Under the pieces are notes generated by a model. It worked only from the letters and a program-made list of their open reading frames with translations. It had not been told where the DNA came from and searched no databases. A stretch of DNA of 64,000 nt, taken from NCBI RefSeq assembly GCF_000285575.1, contig NZ_HE611053.1, forward strand, positions 346,423 to 410,422, written 5' to 3'. This document shows, in pieces, positions 27,295 through 36,065 of this stretch. Numbering within the stretch: position 1 is the stretch's first letter; each line of letters starts with the position of its first letter. The position numbers and the translations under genes are program-made. Origin of the DNA: Clostridium senegalense JC122 (GTDB taxonomy: Bacteria; Bacillota; Clostridia; Clostridiales; Clostridiaceae).

Positions 27295-27713
27295 ACTTAA
27301 AGCGTTCTGCTACTTAAAATCTAGATAAATACACCTATATAGAGATTATTTCTATTTCTTTACGGATAAGTTTATTATAAAACACTCCCTAGCTTTTAAA
27401 TTCTATATTAATCTTGGTTGCAAATATCTAATTATTTTTATGATAACTTGAAGGTTCTAATTGTAGCAGCTCCTCCCTTCTCTATTCTTAAATTTTCTCA
27501 TAATAATAGTCTTTTATAGTCCTTTTTAAAATTAAAACTTCTAACTTATAATTTTAAACTCAGAATACCATTTAAAAATATTTATATTTATATAAATTCT
27601 ATTTATATTTAAATACTCCTTTATATATTAAAAGACTATATCTATTATTGCCCATATTCCATATTTATATAAAACTTTCCATATAAAAAGAAAAAATTAA
27701 ACTAATAACAAAT
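27295..27713. other. AT-rich intergenic region, no gene seen
   Basis: About 420 bases between the SatD gene and the terminator of the RdgB gene. It should carry the SatD promoter. No start codon with a ribosome binding site, no repeat copy and no known RNA motif was recognised. Confidence 0.5.
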
Positions 27714-27759
27714 ATAAAGTGGAAAATACTCTTTAAAAATAGTATACTTCCACTTTATA
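27714..27759 (-). terminator. Terminator of the RdgB-like gene
   Basis: The arms ATAAAGTGGAA and TTCCACTTTAT, with inner AATACT/AGTAT pairing, lie about 17 bases beyond the stop at 27776. Confidence 0.8.
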
Positions 27760-27775
27760 TTTATTATGTATTAAT

Positions 27776-28354
27776 TTATTTACAATATGTATCATACCAA
27801 TTTCCGAATTTTTTTATACAAGTATCATCTTTCGAGTTAGTATCATATCTTAAGAAGTCTTCTTCATCAAATTCAGCTAAAGTCTTTAAAAATCCTTTCG
27901 GTTTAAATATATACCAAAGATTTGACCACTTTTCATTATTTTCATTTTCTCTTATGCTATGAGCTAAAGTTCCATGGTCATTACTTTCAAAAAATTCCAT
28001 ATTCTCACCATCGTAATATGCAAGACAAGATTTAAAAGTACACTTTCTATTTTCCACCTTGTCCATTAATTTTAAAAGTCCTTCTATACCTATAGTTTCT
28101 AGCATATGATTTACATAAGCTTTAGGGAATCCATTTAACGCTTCTACAAAAAAACCAGAATCTAGTGCTATACAAGGCTTTTTTACAATTTTATACGCTT
28201 GTAAAACCTTTTGTTTTGCAATTTCTTTTATATCGTCACCTCTAGGTTCTATAAGTTCTGCATTATATGGTAACACTTCAATGTTTTTTAATTCTCTTTG
28301 TGCTGAAGCAATCTTGCCTTTATTAGTTGTTACAAAAATAATTTCTTTCATCAT
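27776..28354 (-). CDS. RdgB/HAM1 family non-canonical purine NTP pyrophosphatase
   Basis: A 192-residue protein with the family signature TTNKGKIASAQREL at the N-terminus and ALDSGFFVEALNGFPKAY in the middle (the SG..V.AL.G.PG element, here with FPKAY). Such enzymes hydrolyse ITP, dITP and XTP to the monophosphate, keeping damaged purines out of nucleic acids. The C-terminal third is less typical than E. coli RdgB, so it may belong to a diverged clade with another nucleotide substrate. AGGAGG lies upstream. Confidence 0.78.
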   Translation of the reverse strand: MMKEIIFVTTNKGKIASAQRELKNIEVLPYNAELIEPRGDDIKEIAKQKVLQAYKIVKKPCIALDSGFFVEALNGFPKAYVNHMLETIGIEGLLKLMDKVENRKCTFKSCLAYYDGENMEFFESNDHGTLAHSIRENENNEKWSNLWYIFKPKGFLKTLAEFDEEDFLRYDTNSKDDTCIKKFGNWYDTYCK

Positions 28355-28616
28355 CCCCTATATCCTCCTCACATAAAAAATATTATCATATTTAAAATAT
28401 TATAACATATATACTATTACAACTACATTTTATATGTCGTACCATGTAATTAAATGTTAAAATATATATATTTTTAGTAATTATACACTAAAAATACACT
28501 TATTAATAGATTAAATAAGTAAAAAAATAAATTTTATTCTAATATTTAATACAAAAAGAAAATATAAAAATATAAAGTTACTATTTAAGTTATACTATTA
28601 AAATTTTTATTTCAAC

Positions 28617-29165
28617 TTATAACACTATTTTTTTATTATATTTTAATAATTTCACAACCTTATTTACAAATAATACTGCAATTAGTTTATCAAAATAATC
28701 TGTAATAAATTGAACTAAAAAAACACTTAAAATACTACCTAATCCTAGTTTTCTAAGTAATGCTATTATATAACTAGACCCTGAAGAAGTAAAACCTCCA
28801 AATATAAAAGCTGTTAAAATCGCACCTATGCTACTTATAAATATAGTAGCAAAAAATACTGAGAAAAGAATTTTCCATCCTTCTAGGAACTTCTTTTTAA
28901 ACATAACTCCTAATATTAACCCTGTAAATATTTGAACTGGAGAAAACCACAAAGAATATATATCAAAAGTTAACCCACTAACTACACTACTAAAAAACCC
29001 AGTTATTATACCAAAATAAGGCCCTAATATAAAACTTATAAATACAGTTCCTATAGAATCTAGATATATTGGAAGTTTCAAATTAAATGCTACAAATGCT
29101 CCTGCTATATTAAGAGCTATTGCTACACCAATTATAGCTATTTTAAATGTATCTGATTTATCCAT
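28617..29165 (-). CDS. ECF transporter S component, probable queuosine/queuine-type (QrtT/QueT-like)
   Basis: A 182-residue membrane protein with about six helices. It shows the S-component pattern of a first helix with AxxxAxN, then PIYLDSIGTVFISFILGPYFGIITGF and SLWFSPVQIFTGLILGVMFKK. It binds the substrate and needs a shared EcfA/EcfT module encoded elsewhere. It follows the nucleoside hydrolase by 12 bases in one operon. The operon leader carries a preQ1-I riboswitch, which points to a queuosine-related base or nucleoside as cargo. That is inference from context. Confidence 0.78.
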   Translation of the reverse strand: MDKSDTFKIAIIGVAIALNIAGAFVAFNLKLPIYLDSIGTVFISFILGPYFGIITGFFSSVVSGLTFDIYSLWFSPVQIFTGLILGVMFKKKFLEGWKILFSVFFATIFISSIGAILTAFIFGGFTSSGSSYIIALLRKLGLGSILSVFLVQFITDYFDKLIAVLFVNKVVKLLKYNKKIVL

Positions 29166-29177
29166 ATTTTTTAACTC

Positions 29178-30158
29178 CTAACCACTATATTTTTCATTAT
29201 TTAAAATTAAATTTATTTCACTTTTTTTATGTGGTAAAATTCTAGTTAAAAATTCTTTCATAAACATATTAGAATCTACACTTGTTAAAATATTACAATT
29301 AGCTTTTAATTTATAAAAATTTTCACTATCAATTACGGTTTGACCTATAGCTATCCCTTCAGTCACAACATCCATATATGCTGAAAATCCTTTACATAAA
29401 GACCTATTGATAAAATATAAAACTGCTAAAGGATCATTTATTACACAACCTAATATTTTTTCTTGTTTCCAATGAAAATCAACGTAAAATCTTGTTATCT
29501 TAACAATAAAATCTGCTTTTTTATCATTAAGCTGATTCAAAAGTTCTATATAATTCGGAGTCAAAACACATTCTCTTGTTACATCAAGACCTACCATATG
29601 AAAAGGTACTTGTGAGTTTTTCATAATATATTTAACACTATGTGGATCTACCCAATAATTAAATTCTGCTACTGGTGAACAGTTACCATGACTTTTAAAA
29701 GTTCCCCCCATAGATACAATTTCAACTATTTTATTAAAGGTATTAGGACTTTTTTTTAATACTTCAGCAAGATTTGTAAGTGGTCCTAATGCTATTATTG
29801 ATATGTCTTTTTCTTTATTTAATATATCTATTATATAATTCACAGCATCTTTTTTTACTATACCTTCATTTATATCTTCAAAAAAGTTTTCACCAATTCC
29901 ATCTACTCCATGGGTATCCTCTGCTACAACAAGTTCTCTTTTAAATGGTTTTCCATCGCCTATGTATATAGGTATATCTAATCGTCCCATTATTTTAAGT
30001 GCTTGAAGTGCATTCTTAAAACCTTTATTTACATGAACATTGCCAGATACTATAGTAAGAGCTTTAACATCTAACTCTTTACTTGAAAGTGCAACCATTA
30101 TTGCTAAAGTATCATCTATTCCTGGATCACAATCTATTATCACTTTTCTTTTATTCAT
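29178..30158 (-). CDS. Nucleoside hydrolase, probable queuosine hydrolase (QueK-like)
   Basis: A 326-residue member of the inosine-uridine nucleoside hydrolase family. The metal site is visible as Asp9, Asp11, Asp15 and Asp16 in IDCDPGIDDT, with GVDGIGE, IALGPLTNL and the later NDPLAV Asp. The family cleaves N-glycosidic bonds of ribonucleosides. The preQ1-I riboswitch in the leader and the ECF S component behind it match the queuosine salvage arrangement described in clostridia, where QueK releases queuine from queuosine. No queuine lyase gene is present here. Substrate inferred, not shown. Confidence 0.8.
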   Translation of the reverse strand: MNKRKVIIDCDPGIDDTLAIMVALSSKELDVKALTIVSGNVHVNKGFKNALQALKIMGRLDIPIYIGDGKPFKRELVVAEDTHGVDGIGENFFEDINEGIVKKDAVNYIIDILNKEKDISIIALGPLTNLAEVLKKSPNTFNKIVEIVSMGGTFKSHGNCSPVAEFNYWVDPHSVKYIMKNSQVPFHMVGLDVTRECVLTPNYIELLNQLNDKKADFIVKITRFYVDFHWKQEKILGCVINDPLAVLYFINRSLCKGFSAYMDVVTEGIAIGQTVIDSENFYKLKANCNILTSVDSNMFMKEFLTRILPHKKSEINLILNNEKYSG

Positions 30159-30218
30159 TTTATTTTTCCTTTCTTTAGGTATTAAATATAATTTACTTAT
30201 AAAATATCTTATGGTAAT

Positions 30219-30246
30219 AAAAAAAGAGCAGGATTCTCCTACTCTA
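30219..30246 (-). terminator. Terminator hairpin in the preQ1 leader
   Basis: The arms AGAGCAGGA and TCCTACTCT pair with one mismatch; on the minus strand seven Ts follow. It lies about 150 bases after the preQ1 aptamer and 60 bases before the nucleoside hydrolase start, so it is likely part of the regulated leader. Confidence 0.7.
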
Positions 30247-30395
30247 AAAAAACTAAACTATAAAATATATAATATAGCAAAAAAATATAAAGCCACACCT
30301 AAATTAGGGTGACCTTCACAATCTAAGTACATATATTATATAACTAAAACTTAATTTAACAAAAAATATAAATTTTAATTACTTTTATAAGTTTG

Positions 30396-30433
30396 CCTAG
30401 TTTTTTATAGAGGGATGGTCAAAACGAACCTCT
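30396..30433 (-). promoter_or_regulatory. preQ1-I riboswitch aptamer
   Basis: On the minus strand the transcript has AGAGGTTCG, a loop containing GACCATC, CCTCT closing the P1 helix, then the A-rich strand ATAAAAAACTAGG. These are the diagnostic parts of the class I preQ1 riboswitch. The loop (GTTTTGACC) can pair with GGCAAAC after the A-rich strand, an extended P2 pseudoknot. It precedes the nucleoside hydrolase and ECF S-component operon. PreQ1 binding should lower expression when the Q precursor is plentiful. Confidence 0.8.
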
Positions 30434-30519
30434 TTTATAGTTATCACTATAAACATATTCAATTTATTCTATTTGAAGTATATAATAAATATTTATAAAA
30501 TTCAAGTGCATATATTTCT

Positions 30520-31275
30520 CTATTTAAATATATTTATATTGTTTATATATTCCCAATTACCTACATATCCACTGTTTTTAGCCCCTAACTGAAAGTGTAG
30601 CATAGATATTCCAAGATCTATTTTTTCATACCCATGTTTTTGCCCATCTATAAATGCTTTTATAATTCCTTTGGAATATTCATATTTCCAAGGCTGTTTA
30701 TTTATAGCAGATGGTGCTTTTCTTACCGCTTCTATACCATTTTTAACCCAATTAGGAACTTCTTTTTCATTGCAACTTAAAATTTCATTTGAAGATTTCC
30801 TATTTTTACTAAAAGATGATAATAATTTCTCTTTTATTCCTTTCTCTTCTTTTACATATCCTATTGAAATTACACAATAAAGTTTTTCATTTTCTTTTAT
30901 ATCTATTTTATTTTCAACCTCCTTTTTATCATAGGTTCCACCAATCCAACAAGTACCTATTCCTAAAGAAGTACATTCTAAAACTAGAGCTTCTCCAAAA
31001 TATCCTATTTTACTTTCAACATTAATAATATTTTCTTCTCCAACAAGTGCAATAAAAGATTTTACCCCACTTATCATTCCATAAGATTTCTTTATTCCTT
31101 TAAAAGGCTTTTCTCCATCTTTTATAAGCTGAATATTCAAAGATGATTCTTTATTAATTTTATCTATAAGACTTGAAATTTTGTTTAAATAATCTAAATT
31201 TAAGTCTTTATCTATATAAGTTCTTCTTGATGTTCTTTTATCAATGCTTTTATACCACTGAGTTTTTAGTTCCAT
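30520..31275 (-). CDS. Nitroreductase family protein
   Basis: A 251-residue flavoprotein-like protein. RTSRRTY near the start is the typical FMN-phosphate Arg/Ser cluster. FGEALVLECTSLGIGTCWIGGTY is the central helix, and VRKAPSAINKQPWKYEYS carries the second FMN-contact motif. I use the ATG at 31275, with GGAAGG upstream; the frame opens 60 bases earlier but without a site. It resembles the TM-nitroreductase group acting on quinones or nitro compounds with NAD(P)H. The substrate is unknown. Confidence 0.8.
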   Translation of the reverse strand: MELKTQWYKSIDKRTSRRTYIDKDLNLDYLNKISSLIDKINKESSLNIQLIKDGEKPFKGIKKSYGMISGVKSFIALVGEENIINVESKIGYFGEALVLECTSLGIGTCWIGGTYDKKEVENKIDIKENEKLYCVISIGYVKEEKGIKEKLLSSFSKNRKSSNEILSCNEKEVPNWVKNGIEAVRKAPSAINKQPWKYEYSKGIIKAFIDGQKHGYEKIDLGISMLHFQLGAKNSGYVGNWEYINNINIFK

Positions 31276-31353
31276 GTAAACACCTTCCAAATTTAATTTA
31301 TCTTTCTTAATATATTGCAGTTTAGTTTTTTTCATTCAAATTTATAAAATAAC

Positions 31354-31520
31354 TATAGGTATGCACTCTATAACTTAAATTTATACATCAAATTTTTGTT
31401 ATCAGTTGAGAAAAACCCCACAACTGTTCACTATTAACCCTTAATTAAAATAATATGTTAGTTATTGATAAAATATTAATTTGAGTTTTCTCATTTGATA
31501 AATGAATAACTTTAAAGCTA
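31354..31520 (-). repeat. Repeat family 2, copy b
   Basis: The reverse complement of the element at 24930-25087, with shared blocks listed there. Its TATAGG outer end lies at 31354. The other end reaches the stop codon of the small gene at 31518. Confidence 0.7.
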
Positions 31521-31697
31521 TTTTGACATAAACAACTTTAAAAAATATCCTTTTTTTATCTTATTACAAATTCTACATTCAAATATACTATAATATAAAT
31601 AATAATCACCTTTTGAGTTTCTTACGTGTATTTTTTTATCTAAAAATATTTCCTTAAGATTATAATCATGTTTATGATTAGCATTCTTATTTTTCAT
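31518..31697 (-). CDS. Small CxxC protein
   Basis: A 59-residue frame with GAGG upstream of its ATG. It contains two charged, His-rich segments at the N-terminus (NANHKHDYNL) and a single CxxC (ECRICNKI) near residue 41, like many short clostridial zinc-ribbon-type proteins. It starts 29 bases after the B3/4 gene and is probably co-transcribed. The stop codon touches repeat family 2 copy b, so the C-terminus may have been shortened by that insertion. Function unknown. Confidence 0.5.
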   Translation of the reverse strand: MKNKNANHKHDYNLKEIFLDKKIHVRNSKGDYYLYYSIFECRICNKIKKGYFLKLFMSK

Positions 31698-31726
31698 AAA
31701 ATCCTCACTATAATTACATTTAAGTG

Positions 31727-32386
31727 TTATTTAACAACTTTTACTTCTAAAATTTCCCCATAAGCATATTTTTTTAAAAAATCTATACTATTACTTATAT
31801 AATCTTGTAAATTTTTTTCACCATTAAATGAAATTATATTCATTAATATGCATTTTGTATCTTTTGTTATCATAGCTCTTATGGAATCTGAAGTAGCACT
31901 TCCAAATTTACCTTTTTCATCTTGGAAAACTGGCATATTTTCTAAATTTATAGAGCCTCTTCCTATACCCTCATAAGTTTCGCCAGGTTTTCCTACTGTA
32001 AAACATATATCTTCACCTATTTTTTCTAAATCATATGTTCCAACTGAATTAAGACTTTTTAAGGATATTAAATTATTTATATCTACTATAGTATTAACCT
32101 TATAAAGATCCAATCCCTTTACTAACCTTCTAACCAAAGACTCTGATGAAACCCTATATTTACTTGGATCTTTTTTTAATTTTTTGTACCCATCTCTAGA
32201 TGCCTTTATATTTTCAAGTTGCAAAACGTCCTTTAATTCCATTGTCCCTTGAAACTTTAAACACTCTTCATTTATTTCTTTCCATAATTTTTCGTCATAC
32301 TCTGTAACTTTTACATTTGCTATGATGCATCCTAAAACTAAATTTGGGCATTTTTCCTTTAATTCTTCATCTATTCTAATCTTCAT
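31727..32386 (-). CDS. B3/4 domain protein (PheT-like tRNA-editing domain)
   Basis: A 219-residue protein consisting of the B3/4 domain that in phenylalanyl-tRNA synthetase beta subunits edits mischarged tRNA. Matching segments are SRDGYKKLKKDPSKYRVSSE, LVKGLDLYKVNTIVDINNLIS, and FGSATSDSIRAMIT. Stand-alone copies may edit free mischarged tRNA. The start is the ATG at 32386, nine bases after AAGGAG; a TTG at 32395 abuts that site. Confidence 0.82.
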   Translation of the reverse strand: MKIRIDEELKEKCPNLVLGCIIANVKVTEYDEKLWKEINEECLKFQGTMELKDVLQLENIKASRDGYKKLKKDPSKYRVSSESLVRRLVKGLDLYKVNTIVDINNLISLKSLNSVGTYDLEKIGEDICFTVGKPGETYEGIGRGSINLENMPVFQDEKGKFGSATSDSIRAMITKDTKCILMNIISFNGEKNLQDYISNSIDFLKKYAYGEILEVKVVK

Positions 32387-32514
32387 CCTTTGCAACTCCT
32401 TTTCTATAATTCTATATAACTCTATATAGTTTTATATTATCATAATTTACCATTATAAGTTATACTTATTTCATTATTAAATATACTTTTATATAATATT
32501 AAAAAGAGGAATGC

Positions 32515-33198
32515 TTATCTTTTTTTAACTATGTACATTCCACCTTGTTTTTTTAAATACTTTTCTAAATTAGCTGTAGCTATATTACTAAATAATATGT
32601 TCATTGAAACAACTAAAATCCAAATAATATATGTACCAATTGTGATTCTTTCAAAAACTCCAAAATATATATATTCATTGACAGCGCCAACAGCACTAAT
32701 ACATCCACTGATAAATATAATTAAACTTGATATCATTGAATAGATAGTTAAATGTCTAAACTTAACTATATTTTTAACACCTATCCCTATAAATAATGGA
32801 GGTAATATACTAAATATTAAAGAAAATCCTGTTACCACAACATATCTAATGCCAATAAATGTTATTTGCGATTCTCTAACATCCATAGAAATAAAAGTCA
32901 TCATCATACCTACTAGAGAATTAAATAATACTAATAAAAAAGCTATTCTACATATAGTAGACTTATATTTTTTAAAATCCATAAAAGCAATAATGCTAAA
33001 AAAAGCAAGAGATGACCTATAGATTATTGTTAATTTTCCCAACCATATAAAACTATCTTGTGGTACAAAATATGGTAACTCACTTATTGCATTAGTAAGA
33101 TGACTATATTCACCATCGCTTAAAACTCCCCCTACAATTACATATATAATATAACTAATTGATGCAATTACCCCTAATAAAGGATAAATCTTTTTCAT
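32515..33198 (-). CDS. DUF998 family membrane protein
   Basis: A 227-residue membrane protein with six predicted helices, and YSHLTNAISELPYFVP after the first helix, as in DUF998 proteins. It starts 17 bases after the TetR gene, in the same operon. The regulator probably controls it. Function unknown. Confidence 0.75.
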   Translation of the reverse strand: MKKIYPLLGVIASISYIIYVIVGGVLSDGEYSHLTNAISELPYFVPQDSFIWLGKLTIIYRSSLAFFSIIAFMDFKKYKSTICRIAFLLVLFNSLVGMMMTFISMDVRESQITFIGIRYVVVTGFSLIFSILPPLFIGIGVKNIVKFRHLTIYSMISSLIIFISGCISAVGAVNEYIYFGVFERITIGTYIIWILVVSMNILFSNIATANLEKYLKKQGGMYIVKKR

Positions 33199-33215
33199 TT
33201 GTAAAACCTCTTTTC

Positions 33216-33830
33216 CTATTTCACTTTTAAATAATCGCAGATAAAACTTATATGCTTAAACATTTTTTTTATTATTGGAGATGTATCTTTCCCATCATTT
33301 ATTGCATGCGCATATTCAAAAGTTATTGCAACTAAAGCATAATTATATTCATCTGCCACAAGTGAAGTATCTATATTTTTGATTAAATTCTTTTTTATCA
33401 TCATATCTAATATTTCTTTTATAAATCGTGAAGGCTCTTTTATTATAGTCTCAACCATTAATTCCTTTGCTTTTTTATTTTTAAATTGCTCTGAATATAT
33501 TATTATTGCTATACTATCAAGCTTTCCATTTAAAAACTTACCATAGGTTATTACAAGATGCTTAAACAACTCCTCTGGTAACATAAAATCCATCATTCTA
33601 TTTAGTTCTGGGGTAGAAGGCCTATAATCTTTAATAGACTTAGCAAAATATTCAAATATAGATTCTATTATCTCATCTTTACTTTTATAATGATTATAAA
33701 TTGAACTTTCTCTAATACCTACACCTTTTGCTATTTGTCGTATGGATACACCATTAAATCCCTTTTTAGAAAATAATTCTATGGATTTTGCAAAAATTTT
33801 TTCTTTAGTACTTAATTTCTCATTTTCCAT
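33216..33830 (-). CDS. TetR/AcrR family transcriptional regulator
   Basis: A 204-residue regulator with a typical N-terminal HTH: KIFAKSIELFSKKGFNGVSI, then RQIAKGVGIRESSIYNHYKSKDEI (residues about 10-55). A helical ligand domain follows. It is the first gene of a two-gene operon with the DUF998 membrane protein and probably represses its own promoter, where inverted repeats overlap the -10 region. Confidence 0.9.
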   Translation of the reverse strand: MENEKLSTKEKIFAKSIELFSKKGFNGVSIRQIAKGVGIRESSIYNHYKSKDEIIESIFEYFAKSIKDYRPSTPELNRMMDFMLPEELFKHLVITYGKFLNGKLDSIAIIIYSEQFKNKKAKELMVETIIKEPSRFIKEILDMMIKKNLIKNIDTSLVADEYNYALVAITFEYAHAINDGKDTSPIIKKMFKHISFICDYLKVK

Positions 33831-33882
33831 TTTTAATCACCTTTTCTTAACATTTAACTAACACTTGTTCGTTTTCTTAAAC

Positions 33883-33911
33883 ATTATACTAACATTCACT
33901 AGTAAATACAA
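33883..33911 (-). promoter_or_regulatory. Promoter and probable TetR operator
   Basis: TTGTAT and TATAAT are separated by exactly 17 bases on the minus strand, a strong sigma-A promoter 53 bases before the TetR gene. The spacer holds the imperfect inverted repeat ACTAGTGAATGTTAGT, and a similar half site GTGTTAGT lies downstream near 33860. This suggests autorepression. Confidence 0.65.
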
Positions 33912-33948
33912 TGTGTTTCTTTATAGTACTTAATATAGAAATAAAAAA

Positions 33949-33985
33949 AATCATATTAAAATTTTAATTTCATTTTAATATGATT
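33949..33985 (-). terminator. Terminator of the flavodoxin gene
   Basis: The arms AATCATATTAAAAT and ATTTTAATATGATT are perfect, with TTTTTTTTAT after them on the minus strand. MITE fragment 6 lies between this hairpin and the flavodoxin stop at 34105. Confidence 0.85.
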
Positions 33986-34038
33986 ATAGGGTTCAAAGTT
34001 GACCCTTTAAATTTATTCATTCCAAAACTTGGATACCC
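33985..34038 (-). repeat. MITE-like 159-bp repeat, fragment 6
   Basis: Only the end TATAGGGTTC to AAACTTGGATACCC of the family in minus orientation is left (about 54 bases). It abuts the terminator hairpin. Confidence 0.75.
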
Positions 34039-34104
34039 CTTTTAAACTATATAATAAAAAAATTCATCTAATAATTATATTAAGTTAGTTTTAAATTTAA
34101 AATT

Positions 34105-34590
34105 CTATTTTAAATCTAATGATTTTGCCCATTTTTTTGCTTTACTAATAGATTCACCTGTATCCTTTTTTAAAGGTTCTAAAAACTCTACATATCCTTT
34201 AAATTTATTGTTTGGTAATTGTTTTTCTAAATCCTTATAACATTTTGATATACCGCCACCACCATGACATACAAATACTGCTATATTTTTATTTTCTATT
34301 TCATTAGTTTCTATAAAAGTTTTTATTGGCGGTGAGAAAGTTCCTACCCAAATAGGCGTTCCAATAAGTATATTATCATATTTATCAAGGTCTACATCCA
34401 ACGGTAAAAGCTCTGGTTTTTCTTTAAACAAAACACTTTTACCACCCCACAAGAATTTTTTAAATCCTGAAGTAGGATATTGTTTTTTGGATTTTAACTC
34501 TAGTAATTCACAATCAAGTTCATCACTAATAGCCTTAGCTATTGTTTTTGTATTATTTTCTAATGAAAAAAACACTACTAAACTTTTCAT
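34105..34590 (-). CDS. Flavodoxin family protein
   Basis: A 161-residue flavodoxin-like protein. The FMN phosphate loop is FSLENNTKTIAKAI (F/YSxxxNTxxIA). The middle contains IGTPIWVGTFSPPIKTFIE, and VFVCHGGGGIS lies near the end. I use the ATG at 34590 with AAGGTG upstream; the frame runs on for another 22 codons without support. Such proteins carry electrons or reduce quinones. Confidence 0.85.
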   Translation of the reverse strand: MKSLVVFFSLENNTKTIAKAISDELDCELLELKSKKQYPTSGFKKFLWGGKSVLFKEKPELLPLDVDLDKYDNILIGTPIWVGTFSPPIKTFIETNEIENKNIAVFVCHGGGGISKCYKDLEKQLPNNKFKGYVEFLEPLKKDTGESISKAKKWAKSLDLK

Positions 34591-34670
34591 TAATACACAC
34601 CTTCTCTTCCTAGTATATAATACTAAATTATAGGCTAATACTTGGGGTTTAAACACTATACTTTTCTATT

Positions 34671-35423
34671 TTATTTAAAATGTTTTAAAACCCATTTTGT
34701 AATAATTTCTACTAATTTGTCATAATGATTAATAAAACTATGATTTTCTCCATGGATAACTACAATATCACTATTTTTTAAGTAATTCATTGCATTTTTA
34801 GACCTTTTACACAATTGAACTTCTTCATCATCATTATCCCCATGAATTATAATAACTGGACAAGTTATATTTTCAAGTAATTTTTCTTGATTTATTCTTT
34901 CAAAATCTAATAACATACTATTATCTACAACTACAGATTTTCTTTGAATTTCATTAACATTTTCAATAAAATAGCCTTTATTATTTAAATCATTAAGTTG
35001 ATTTTCATCTAAGTATTCTTCCCAATTATAGTTCATACTATCTGTTAATGCTCCACTTAAAGCAATAGCACTAATATCCTTATTATAACTTAATAAACTT
35101 ATATAACTTCCAAAACTATGTCCATAAAGTGCAATTTTCTTATATCCTTTAGACTTTATAAATTTTATTGCACTTTTTAAATCATCTATTCTTTTTTCTG
35201 TTGTACATATATCATTATCACTTTCCCCACATCCACTAAAATCAAAAGTTAAAATATCATAGCCACAATTATTAAGTGCTTTTGCTAAAAGCGGAAACCT
35301 TCCTTTAGAATCTTTATTAGATATCCATCCATGGGAAAAAATTATGATTAAATCACTATCTACTGAATAAAGATTTCCTACTAAATTTAATCCTCTGGAA
35401 TTTTCAAACTCTACTTTTATCAT
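34671..35423 (-). CDS. Alpha/beta hydrolase
   Basis: A 250-residue alpha/beta hydrolase. The oxyanion loop is FSHGWISNKDSKGRFPLLA, the nucleophile elbow GHSFGS (Ser), the acid position lies near IIHGDNDDEEV, and the catalytic His in GENHSFI. It is followed 14 bases later by the flavodoxin gene, so they may be co-transcribed. Probably an esterase, peptidase or acyl hydrolase; substrate unknown. Confidence 0.87.
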   Translation of the reverse strand: MIKVEFENSRGLNLVGNLYSVDSDLIIIFSHGWISNKDSKGRFPLLAKALNNCGYDILTFDFSGCGESDNDICTTEKRIDDLKSAIKFIKSKGYKKIALYGHSFGSYISLLSYNKDISAIALSGALTDSMNYNWEEYLDENQLNDLNNKGYFIENVNEIQRKSVVVDNSMLLDFERINQEKLLENITCPVIIIHGDNDDEEVQLCKRSKNAMNYLKNSDIVVIHGENHSFINHYDKLVEIITKWVLKHFK

Positions 35424-35442
35424 AAATTTTCCTCTTTTATCT

Positions 35443-35860
35443 CTATATTTCTTTCCCTGAAACTATATTTTGAAATTCTACATTATTAAAAATATCTTTA
35501 TTTAAATCATATTCAATATGATTAATTAATATTTTACCATTTTCAAAAATAACTAATTCATTAATTTTATCTTTGTCAATTTTAAAACTTATATGATATT
35601 TTTTATATCTCCATCAACGCCTTTCCAAAAGCTTCTATTTACCTTCTGTTTGCACAAATAATTATAAAACTTAGTTACCTCTAATGTATTAGTTATTTTA
35701 TAATCTTTCTTTTTAAATCCTTGTGAATATACTATTTTTACCTCGTTAAATTTAGAAATATATTTTTCAAGTTTAACATCATGATTATATTTATATACTA
35801 TTGATAGAAAATATATAGTAAATAAAATTATACCATTAAATATTTTTTATTTCTATTCAT
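35443..35860 (-). pseudogene. Hypothetical exported protein, two homopolymer frameshifts
   Basis: A gene with GGAG upstream of ATG 35860. Adding one A to each of two A6 tracts (35843-35848 and 35599-35604) restores a single 139-codon frame ending at 35443. The product has an N-terminal membrane or signal segment (KIFNGIILFTIYFLSIVYKY) and a basic, lysine-rich soluble domain with FWKGVDGDIKKYHISFKID. It is not recognised. See the homopolymer finding for the choice between decay and base-calling error. Confidence 0.6.
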
Positions 35861-36065
35861 TATTATAATCTCCTTTAAAACAGTTCCATTACTTATATTC
35901 TATAGCATTATTTGAAAACCTTTTATCTAAATGTATAAACAAAAATCTTTATAATAATGCATATTCTGGCATATATTTCTATATAGGTATATACTATAGA
36001 TATACCTATTACTAATTTTTATAATAAAGTTTAGTATGGTAAATGATAAAAGGTAGGTCTTTATT

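Noticed and set aside
31698-31726. A promoter between the B3/4 gene and the small CxxC gene
   Set aside because: The gap is too short, so co-transcription is more likely.
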